Shown piece by piece: positions 24,300 to 30,757 of a DNA stretch of 30,757 nucleotides (the first letter of the stretch is position 1; each line of letters starts with the position of its first letter). The notes under the pieces were generated by a model. That model saw nothing but the letters and a program-made list of their open reading frames with translations, did no database searches and was not told the DNA's origin. The DNA comes from DATLCI01 sp046714215 (lineage in GTDB: Bacteria; Acidobacteriota; Terriglobia; Terriglobales; Acidobacteriaceae), in contig JBKKBM010000209.1 of assembly GCA_046714215.1 (NCBI GenBank), forward strand, positions 1 through 30,757, given 5' to 3'. The translations under genes were made by a program, and so were the position numbers.

Positions 24300-26090
24300 A
24301 TGGACTCTTTACGACCGTCTCCCCGGCTTCTGGGTTTTGGGGTGTACGAACTCGACCTGCATGCGGGCGAACTGCGCAAGCATGGGATCAAGCTGAAGTT
24401 GCAGCAAAAGCCACTGGCGTTGCTGGCCGTCCTGCTCGAGAAAGCCGGCGAAGTGGTGACCCGGGAGGAGCTGCGGCTGCGCCTGTGGCCCGGTGATACC
24501 TTCGTGGATTTCGATCACAGCATGAGTATCGCGGTGCACAAAGTGCGCCTCGTGCTGAATGACACGGCGGATAATCCGCGCTTCATCGAGACCCTGTCGG
24601 GCCGGGGTTACCGGTTCCTGGCGCCGGTGCGGCGGCCAGCGGAGGGGGAAGTAGGCGGGAAGACCGCGGGGAAAACAATGATCGCGGTGCTGCCCTTTAC
24701 CAACCTCGACCCGGACCCGAAGAATGAATACTTCGTGGACGGCATGACGGACGAGATGATCTCGATCCTGGCGGGGACTAACCCGCAACGCCTGGGCGTG
24801 ATCGCCCGCACCTCAGCGATGCGCTACAAACACACCGACAAGGCGTTGACGCAGATCGCGCAAGAATTACGAGTGCAATATGTGCTGGAGGGCAGCGTGC
24901 GCCGCACCGCGCACAAGGTGCGCATCAGCGCGAGTCTCATCCAGGCGAACGATCAGACGCAGGTGTGGGTCAGCACCTATGACCGGGCGATGAAGGACGT
25001 CCTTACGCTGCAGGCTGAAGTGGCGGCGCAGATCGCGGCGGCGCTGGCGGTCGAGCTGATCCCCGAGAACAAGAAACGGATGGAGCGGCCCGCGACGGGC
25101 AGCTTTGAGGCCTACGAACTTTATATGAAAGGCCGCTATCACTGGAGCAAGCGGACGGAGGCCGGATTCAAGCAGGCATTGCAATTTTTCTATCAGGCGG
25201 CGGAGATCGATCCCGCGTATGCGCTCGCGCATGCCGGCATCGCCGACTGCTACGCGGTCTTCGGCTTCTATGGCTTCCTGGCGCCGCGCGAAGCGTACGC
25301 GAAGGCGAAGGCATCCGCGCTCCGTGCCCTGCAACTCGACGAGGAATTGCCGGAAGGGCACAGCACCCTGGCCTTCGCCACGCTGCAATACGATTGGGAC
25401 TGGCTGGCGGCAGAAAAATCCCACCAGCGGGCCGTTGCCCTCAATTCGAATTACGCTCCGGCGCACCACTGGTACGGCATCGACTTGACGCAGATGGGCA
25501 GATTCCACGAGGCGCTCACCGAACTCCGGCAGGCGGAGACGCTCGATCCTTTCGCGCTGGCGGTACAAGCCCAGATCGGCTGGCTCTTTTACTTCGCGCG
25601 CGATTTTGGCCGAGCGGTGGAGCAATTAGAGCGGACGGTCGCGGCGGACCCCAACTTTGCGCTGGCCCGGTATTTTCTGGGCATGGCCTACACGCAAAGC
25701 CACAAGCATGCGGCGGCGGTGCGCGAACTCAAGGAAGCAGTGGAGCAGACCGAGTCGCATCCGGCATGCGTGGCGGCGTTGGCGGCGGCGCTGCGCGCGG
25801 CGGGCAAGCGTGCCGACGCAAAAAAAGCGCTCCTGCACCTGGAGCGGCTCAGTCATGAGCGTCACGTCTCTCCTTATTACAGGGCATTTGCGCTCACGGG
25901 CCAAGGCGAGGCGGAGGAGGTGATCGCCTGGCTGGAAAAAGCATTTCTCGAGAAATCCGGATGGATGCTTTATCTGAAGATCGAACCGGCGTTCGACGCG
26001 GTGCGTACCGATGCGCGCATCCGCAGGCTTTTGGCGCAGGTGGATCCGCTGCGTGGCGCCGTTCAAGGGCAGGCAGCGACCATAGGATGA
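24300..26090 (+). CDS. Winged-helix, TolB-like and TPR one-component regulator
   Basis: A 596-residue protein typical of Acidobacteriota. An OmpR/CadC-type winged helix fills about 10-105 (YELDLHAGELRKHG, LAVLLEKAGEVVTREELRLRLWP, DHSMSIAVHKVRLVL, ETLSGRGYRFLAPV). A FlgO/TolB-like N-terminal domain follows at about 122-255 (IAVLPFTNLDPDPKNEYF, DGMTDEMISIL, VQYVLEGSVRR, DQTQVWVSTYDR). TPR repeats take about 270-575 (for example AYALAHAGIADCYAVF, and LARYFLGMAYTQ). No membrane helix is seen, so unlike CadC it is likely cytosolic. The DNA target and signal are unknown; similar proteins usually regulate or accompany neighbouring genes. ATG 24300 sits right at the domain start, without a strong ribosome site. 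Confidence 0.88.
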   Translation: MDSLRPSPRLLGFGVYELDLHAGELRKHGIKLKLQQKPLALLAVLLEKAGEVVTREELRLRLWPGDTFVDFDHSMSIAVHKVRLVLNDTADNPRFIETLSGRGYRFLAPVRRPAEGEVGGKTAGKTMIAVLPFTNLDPDPKNEYFVDGMTDEMISILAGTNPQRLGVIARTSAMRYKHTDKALTQIAQELRVQYVLEGSVRRTAHKVRISASLIQANDQTQVWVSTYDRAMKDVLTLQAEVAAQIAAALAVELIPENKKRMERPATGSFEAYELYMKGRYHWSKRTEAGFKQALQFFYQAAEIDPAYALAHAGIADCYAVFGFYGFLAPREAYAKAKASALRALQLDEELPEGHSTLAFATLQYDWDWLAAEKSHQRAVALNSNYAPAHHWYGIDLTQMGRFHEALTELRQAETLDPFALAVQAQIGWLFYFARDFGRAVEQLERTVAADPNFALARYFLGMAYTQSHKHAAAVRELKEAVEQTESHPACVAALAAALRAAGKRADAKKALLHLERLSHERHVSPYYRAFALTGQGEAEEVIAWLEKAFLEKSGWMLYLKIEPAFDAVRTDARIRRLLAQVDPLRGAVQGQAATIG

Positions 26091-26382
26091 CGCAGCATCG
26101 CCGCTTTTTTGCCGAAAGCAGTTGCCAGAACACCTCTGCACCATTTACATTTTTCAGTCGCACCAATTTTTCGGTCGGTTCGATATCAAACTCAGTCCGA
26201 CTTGTACGGGCGACGTGTGGTGTGGGCCGGGAAAAGTCGCGACCGTTGGTTTCGTATCGGGTATTTTGTTTGCATTCTTAGATCTAACAGTAGTGATGTG
26301 ATCAGGTTCGAGCCGGCGGGTGGGGTCATATTAGCCAGTAGCGGCAATCATAGGGCCCGTCAGGACAGGAAAAGCTGATTCG
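26091..26382. other. Leader region of the alternative complex III operon
   Basis: 292 bases without a credible gene between the regulator and actA. It must hold the operon promoter, but no hexamer pair stands out. Read directly there is no terminator with a T-run after the regulator stop either. Confidence 0.5.
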
Positions 26383-27081
26383 ATGGCGCAATTTTTCCCA
26401 CACAGCGCAAATGCGTACGCGCGCATGAGTCTGGTGTTAGCGGGGGTCTTGGCCGCAGCCCTGGGCTTGGCCGGTGACCGACTGCAGCGTTCCCCTTATG
26501 TGACCAAGGAGGGCTTGCGTCCGGAACAGCCGGTGCCCTTCAGCCATCAGCATCACGTGGCCGGCGTGGGGCTGGATTGCCGCTACTGCCATACGTCGGT
26601 GGAGAATTCTTCCTTCGCCGGCATTCCTCCCACCAAGACCTGCATGAACTGCCATTCTCAGATATGGACCAACGCCGACATGCTGGAGCCGGTGCGGGCC
26701 AGCTTCCGCGACAACAAGAGCCTGGTGTGGCAACGGGTGCATGACCTGCCGGACTTCGTCTACTTCAGCCACGAGATCCATATAAATAAAGGTGTGGGCT
26801 GCAAGAGCTGTCACGGGCCGGTGGACGAGATGCCGCTGATGTACCAGAACGCGTCACTGCAGATGGAGTGGTGTCTGGAGTGTCATCGCGATACGGCCAA
26901 GATGCTGCGACCGCGGGAAGAAGTGTTCAACATGCAATATAAGGAGCCGAGCCGGGGTAACCCGGTGACGTTCAAGGGCGTGGAGTACTTCGACCAGATG
27001 AAGCTGGGAGTGGCCATCCAGAAGGACTACCACATCCGTAACAAGCTGGAATTGACCAGTTGTGAGACTTGCCACCGGTAA
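26383..27081 (+). CDS. actA: Alternative complex III pentaheme cytochrome c subunit ActA
   Basis: A 232-residue periplasmic multiheme cytochrome anchored by one N-terminal helix (about 13-30). Five CXXCH heme motifs are present: Cys66-His70, Cys87-His91, Cys140-His144, Cys164-His168 and Cys227-His231. Five hemes plus the anchor and the adjacent actB/actC identify it as ActA. It carries electrons between the iron-sulfur subunit and the downstream acceptor of the quinol:electron-acceptor oxidoreductase that replaces the bc1 complex. The last heme motif is two residues from the C-terminus, which makes its His231 nearly terminal. ATG 26383 has a ggac/aggaaaag purine tract upstream. Confidence 0.92.
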   Translation: MAQFFPHSANAYARMSLVLAGVLAAALGLAGDRLQRSPYVTKEGLRPEQPVPFSHQHHVAGVGLDCRYCHTSVENSSFAGIPPTKTCMNCHSQIWTNADMLEPVRASFRDNKSLVWQRVHDLPDFVYFSHEIHINKGVGCKSCHGPVDEMPLMYQNASLQMEWCLECHRDTAKMLRPREEVFNMQYKEPSRGNPVTFKGVEYFDQMKLGVAIQKDYHIRNKLELTSCETCHR

Positions 27082-27107
27082 ACATTTTTCAGACATCGAC
27101 TTTAAAC

Positions 27108-30100
27108 ATGGCGACAGACGGCACGCATATCGTTCCTAATACGAATCAGGGTAACGACCTGGTGCAGATCAGCGCGCCTGTCGCGAAGGCTCCTAAGCTC
27201 GAACTGGAGGCGGCGCGGCAGCAGCTTTCGAGCGCGCGCGGTCCGCAATATTGGCGCAGCCTGGAAGAGTTGACCGACCAGGAAGGTTTTACGGAGATGA
27301 TGGAGCGGGAGTTTCCGCGCCATGTCTCCGAATGGACCGACGCGGTCAGCCGCCGCGGCTTCCTGAAGTTGATGTCGGCGTCGCTCGCGCTGGCCGGACT
27401 TTCTGCCTGCACCAAGCAGCCAGACGAGACCATCGTTCCTTATGTGCAGCAGCCGGAAGAGCTCATTCCCGGCGTTCCCCAGTATTACGCTACAGCGCGG
27501 CCTAGCAACCTGGGCGCACAGCCACTGTTGGTCAAGAGCAACATGTACCGGCCCATCAAGGTGGAAGGTAATCCGGAGCATCCGGCATCACGGGGCGCAT
27601 CGGATGTGTATTCGCAGGCTTCCGTCCTTGATCTCTATGATCCTGACCGCTCTCAGACCATCACGTATCTGGGCAACACCCGCACCTGGGGTGACTTCCT
27701 GGGTGCGCTGCGTGATGCCGCGGGAGGAGAGAAAGCCAAGCAGGGAAGCGGGCTGCGATTCCTGACCGAAACAGTCACGTCGCCCACGCTGGCCGCGCAA
27801 TTCCGCGAGGTGTTGGGACTCTATCCGCAAGCGAAGTGGTATCAGTACGAGCCGGTGAACCGCGATTCCGCGCGGGCCGGTGCCCGCATGGCGTTCGGCC
27901 AATATACGGACGCGCAATATCAGCTCGCCGATGCGGATGTCATCGTGGCGCTCGACGCTGACTTCCTGGGCGGTGGATACTTCCCGAATTTCCTGAAGCT
28001 GGCCAAAGATTTTGCCAGCCGCCGCAAGCTGGACGGACAGGAAATGAACCGTTTGTACGCGGTCGAGAGCCAGATGAGCCCGACCGGCGGCAAGGCGGAC
28101 AACCGCCTCGCGCTGCGGGCTTGCGATGTCGAGCAATTTGCGGGAGCGTTGGCGGGGGCGGTAGGCGCGGGCGGCAGCGGCGTGGTCGAAGGCGATGCCG
28201 CGAAGCGCTTCCTTAATACATTGGCGGCGGATCTGAAGGCGCACGCGGGACGCTGCGTGGTCATACCCGGCGAGCAGCAGACGCCCGCAGTGCACGCATT
28301 GGCGGCGGCGATGAACTCCGCGCTGGGCGCCGTCGGCAAGACGGTGATTTACACCGAGACGCTGGAGCCGGTGCCCTCCGAGCAGATGCTCGGCATTGAA
28401 GAATTGGCGGGCGAGATGAAGGCGGGCCGCGTGAGCATGCTGGTGATGCTGGGCGGCAATCCGGTCTTCACGGCACCGGCGGACCTCGACTTCAAGGCGG
28501 GGTTGGAGAAGGTCGCGATGCGCGTCCAGCTCAGCGCCTATAAAGATGAGACCACGCGCTACTGCCATTGGCACGTGCCGCAAGCGCATTATCTGGAGTC
28601 GTGGAGCGATGCGCGTGCGCATGACGGCACCGTCAGCGTGGTGCAGCCGCTGATCGAACCGATGTATGGCGGACGCACCGCGCATGATGTGCTGGGCGCG
28701 CTCTCCGAGACCCCCGGACAGACTTCCTATGACCTGGTGAAAGCGTATTGGAAGTCGCAGAGCAAGGATGGCGACTCTGAGGCTGCATGGCGCAAGGCGC
28801 TGCACGATGGATTCGTTGCGGGCACCGCATTCGCCCCGAAGACGGCGGTCGCGAAGGCGGTCGCGGTTCCCGCGCCGCAGAAAAAAGATGCGTTGGAAAT
28901 CGTGTTTCGCCCGGATCCCAGCATCTATGACGGCCGCTACATCAATAACGGCTGGCTGCAGGAGTTGGCGAAGCCCATTACCAAGCTGACCTGGGACAAC
29001 GCCGTGTTGATGAGCTACAACTACGCGATCACGAACAAGTATCAAGACCAGCAGACGGTTGAGATCAACGTCGGTGGGCGCAAGGTGAAAGGTGGCGTAA
29101 AGATCGTTCCGGGACATCCGGACGGTAGCATCACCGTGCACATGGGTTACGGGCGCGAATTCACCGGCCGCGTGGGCACAGGCACCGGATTCAACGCATA
29201 TGCCGTGCGCAGCGCCGGGGCGGCGAACTCCGCCCTGGGCGCGACGCTGACCGTGGTGGAAGGCAAGACGCACCTAGCAGTCACGCAGCACCACCACCTG
29301 ATCGAGGGCAAGCACGTCATCAATGGTGACCTGGCGCAGGGGCAGTCGCTGGCGGGCGAAGCGGCTATGGACCGCGGCATGGTGCGCTCGGCGCTGCTGG
29401 AAGATTTCGCGAAGCATCCGAATTTTGCCAACGAAGGCTCCTTCCGGCCGCCGGACGCGGATATGACGATGTTCGGCGAGAACGGGCATGCCAGTTGGAC
29501 GACCGACCCGGAGAAGAACTCTGCCCATCAGTGGGGCATGACCATCGACCTGAACTCTTGCGTGGGTTGCAACACCTGCGTGATCGCGTGCCAGGCGGAG
29601 AACAACATCCCGGTGGTGGGCAAGAGCGAAGTCCTGATGGGACGCGAGATGCAATGGATCCGCATTGATGCGTACTTCCAATCCCACGCCAGCGATGTCG
29701 CCAACCCGCGGTTGTTCTTCCAGCCGGTACCGTGTATGCAGTGCGAGAACGCGCCGTGCGAGCCGGTCTGCCCGGTGGGTGCGACCGTGCACAGCCCCGA
29801 AGGGCTGAACAACATGGTGTACAACCGCTGCGTGGGCACGCGGTATTGCTCGAACAACTGTCCCTATAAGGTGCGCCGCTTCAACTTCCTGCTGTATGCG
29901 GACTTTGAGACGGACAGCCTGAAGGGCCTGCGCAATCCGGACGTTTCCGTTCGCAGCCGTGGTGTGATGGAGAAGTGCACCTACTGCGTGCAACGCATCA
30001 CGGCGGGTCGTATCCACGCGGAGAAAGAAAACCGCAAGGTCCGGGATGGCGAAGTGGTGACGGCGTGCCAGCAGGCGTGTCCCACGGACGCCATCGTGTT

Positions 30101-30272
30101 TGGCGATATCAGCGATCCGAACAGCCGGGTCAGCAAGATCAAGCAGCAGCAGCGCAATTACGCGATGCTGGCGGAGATAAATACGCGGCCGCGCACGACG
30201 TACGTGGCCAGCGTGCTGAATCCGAATATGCAGTTAGAGCACACGGAGAAGAAGTCCGAACATGGCGGATAA
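27108..30272 (+). CDS. actB: Alternative complex III iron-sulfur/molybdopterin-like subunit ActB
   Basis: A 1054-residue protein, the natural fusion found in ActB. Tat-like SRRGFLKLMSAS (81-92) leads to a lipobox-like GLSAC, Cys101. The long middle region is the molybdopterin-oxidoreductase-like domain, which in this complex is known to lack the cofactor. The C-terminal domain carries 15 cluster cysteines in four groups: 818/821/824/828, 876/879/884/888, 908/914/918 and 957/960/987/991. That count fits three [4Fe-4S] plus one [3Fe-4S], as reported for ActB. ATG 27108 is preferred; a TTG at 27069 would overlap actA. The end overlaps actC by 11 bases. Confidence 0.92.
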   Translation: MATDGTHIVPNTNQGNDLVQISAPVAKAPKLELEAARQQLSSARGPQYWRSLEELTDQEGFTEMMEREFPRHVSEWTDAVSRRGFLKLMSASLALAGLSACTKQPDETIVPYVQQPEELIPGVPQYYATARPSNLGAQPLLVKSNMYRPIKVEGNPEHPASRGASDVYSQASVLDLYDPDRSQTITYLGNTRTWGDFLGALRDAAGGEKAKQGSGLRFLTETVTSPTLAAQFREVLGLYPQAKWYQYEPVNRDSARAGARMAFGQYTDAQYQLADADVIVALDADFLGGGYFPNFLKLAKDFASRRKLDGQEMNRLYAVESQMSPTGGKADNRLALRACDVEQFAGALAGAVGAGGSGVVEGDAAKRFLNTLAADLKAHAGRCVVIPGEQQTPAVHALAAAMNSALGAVGKTVIYTETLEPVPSEQMLGIEELAGEMKAGRVSMLVMLGGNPVFTAPADLDFKAGLEKVAMRVQLSAYKDETTRYCHWHVPQAHYLESWSDARAHDGTVSVVQPLIEPMYGGRTAHDVLGALSETPGQTSYDLVKAYWKSQSKDGDSEAAWRKALHDGFVAGTAFAPKTAVAKAVAVPAPQKKDALEIVFRPDPSIYDGRYINNGWLQELAKPITKLTWDNAVLMSYNYAITNKYQDQQTVEINVGGRKVKGGVKIVPGHPDGSITVHMGYGREFTGRVGTGTGFNAYAVRSAGAANSALGATLTVVEGKTHLAVTQHHHLIEGKHVINGDLAQGQSLAGEAAMDRGMVRSALLEDFAKHPNFANEGSFRPPDADMTMFGENGHASWTTDPEKNSAHQWGMTIDLNSCVGCNTCVIACQAENNIPVVGKSEVLMGREMQWIRIDAYFQSHASDVANPRLFFQPVPCMQCENAPCEPVCPVGATVHSPEGLNNMVYNRCVGTRYCSNNCPYKVRRFNFLLYADFETDSLKGLRNPDVSVRSRGVMEKCTYCVQRITAGRIHAEKENRKVRDGEVVTACQQACPTDAIVFGDISDPNSRVSKIKQQQRNYAMLAEINTRPRTTYVASVLNPNMQLEHTEKKSEHGG

Positions 30273-30757
30273 CGCGGAAAAAACGCGAGGCACGGCGCTG
30301 CTCGATCACAGCGAGCCCGGCGTAAGTCCACCGGTCATTGCTCCCGGGTACAGCTACGGGCAGGTTACGGAGAAGATCAGCAACGTAGTGCTGACGCCGT
30401 ACACGCCGTGGAGCTGGCTGGGCGGGTTCCTCATCGCCTTCGGCATCATGAACGTGCTGCTGGTGGCGTGCGGATGGCTCTTTATCAAGGGCACAGGGAT
30501 CTGGGGCATTAACGTTCCCATCGGCTGGGGCTTCGCCATCATCAATTTTGTGTGGAGGATCGGTATCGGGCACGCGGGCACGCTGATATCCGCCATTCTG
30601 TTGCTGTTCAAGCAAAGCTGGCGCACTTCGATCAACCGTTTTGCGGAGGCGATGACGCTGTTCGCGGTGGTCTGCGCGGGCATGTTCCCGTTGATCCATA
30701 CGGGGCGTCCGTGGCTGGCGGCGTATTGGCTGCTGCCGTATCCGAACAGCATGGGAC
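30262..30757 (+). CDS. actC: Alternative complex III NrfD-like quinol subunit ActC, 5' part
   Basis: The first 165 residues of a membrane protein cut by the right edge. After a polar N-terminus come a membrane helix (about 50-76) and the NrfD-like segments IGWGFAIINFVW, GIGHAGTLISAILLLF and RTSINRFAEAMTLFAVVCAGMFPLIHTGRPW, typical of the quinol-binding subunit. His104 in GHAGT is kept. Residue 99 is Arg (VWRIGIGHAGT); I recall Trp or Phe-Trp there in relatives. The ATG lies inside the end of actB, so translation is coupled. Genes actD, actE, actF and an oxidase operon are expected beyond the window. Confidence 0.92.
   Translation, partial: MADNAEKTRGTALLDHSEPGVSPPVIAPGYSYGQVTEKISNVVLTPYTPWSWLGGFLIAFGIMNVLLVACGWLFIKGTGIWGINVPIGWGFAIINFVWRIGIGHAGTLISAILLLFKQSWRTSINRFAEAMTLFAVVCAGMFPLIHTGRPWLAAYWLLPYPNSMG

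Noticed and set aside
26109..26378. ORF between the regulator and actA
   Set aside because: Composition and codon use are unlike neighbouring genes; it sits in the presumed promoter region of the operon.

Overview
The window looks like chromosome of a GC-rich (roughly 60% by eye) Acidobacteriota bacterium, probably from the Koribacter/Terriglobia side. That placement is inferred from gene content: an alternative complex III operon, a winged-helix/TolB-like/TPR regulator, MacB-type permeases without a nearby ATPase, an HpnI-type hopanoid glycosyltransferase, a PF13668-type ferritin-like protein, and short intergenic repeats of a kind I recall from these genomes. I see no rRNA, tRNA, CRISPR array, transposase or phage gene. 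Most of the window is ordinary, well-packed housekeeping and accessory chromosome.

Layout, left to right. 1-305 is repeat-rich and non-coding. 306-4181 holds a queuosine-precursor transporter (yhhQ, -), a SAM methyltransferase (+), a soluble pyridine nucleotide transhydrogenase (sthA, -) and an endonuclease/exonuclease/phosphatase-fold protein (+). 4218-6206 holds an exported FecR-like protein and a TonB-family protein that ends at a clear terminator. 6261-8272 holds a PLP-dependent group II decarboxylase and, convergent to it, a CBS-domain protein. 8490-9893 is the compact efp-acyP-apt cluster. 10088-11932 encodes a GAF-GAF-PP2C (SpoIIE/RsbU-type) phosphatase followed by a strong terminator. 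12169-13596 (-) is a ferritin-like/Tat protein plus outer-membrane beta-barrel pair. 14029-15257 holds a LuxR-HTH/GAF regulator and a small unknown protein. 15321-16781 (-) is a secreted amidohydrolase. 17045-19558 is a tandem pair of MacB/FtsX-type permeases flanked by related intergenic repeats. 19820-20995 is hpnI.

21001-22145 (-) is an SDR oxidoreductase translationally coupled (ATGA) to a 58-residue acidic, proline-rich protein. 22235-23677 is an aldehyde dehydrogenase with a likely TTG start, 23688-24077 (-) a small IPT/TIG lipoprotein, and 24300-26090 the winged-helix/TPR regulator. The window closes with the first three genes of alternative complex III: actA (pentaheme cytochrome c), actB (molybdopterin-oxidoreductase-like/iron-sulfur fusion) and the 5' part of actC (NrfD-like quinol subunit), which runs off the right edge. 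ActA, ActB and ActC together would oxidise membrane quinol and pass electrons on to a terminal oxidase, probably encoded just beyond the window.

I do not see a convincing new multi-gene system. The observations most worth a second look are an elongation factor P with asparagine where the modified Lys/Arg normally sits, the coupled 58-residue gene beside the SDR, an Arg in the conserved membrane motif of ActC, the near-leaderless tonB-like gene, and the repeats bracketing the permease pair.
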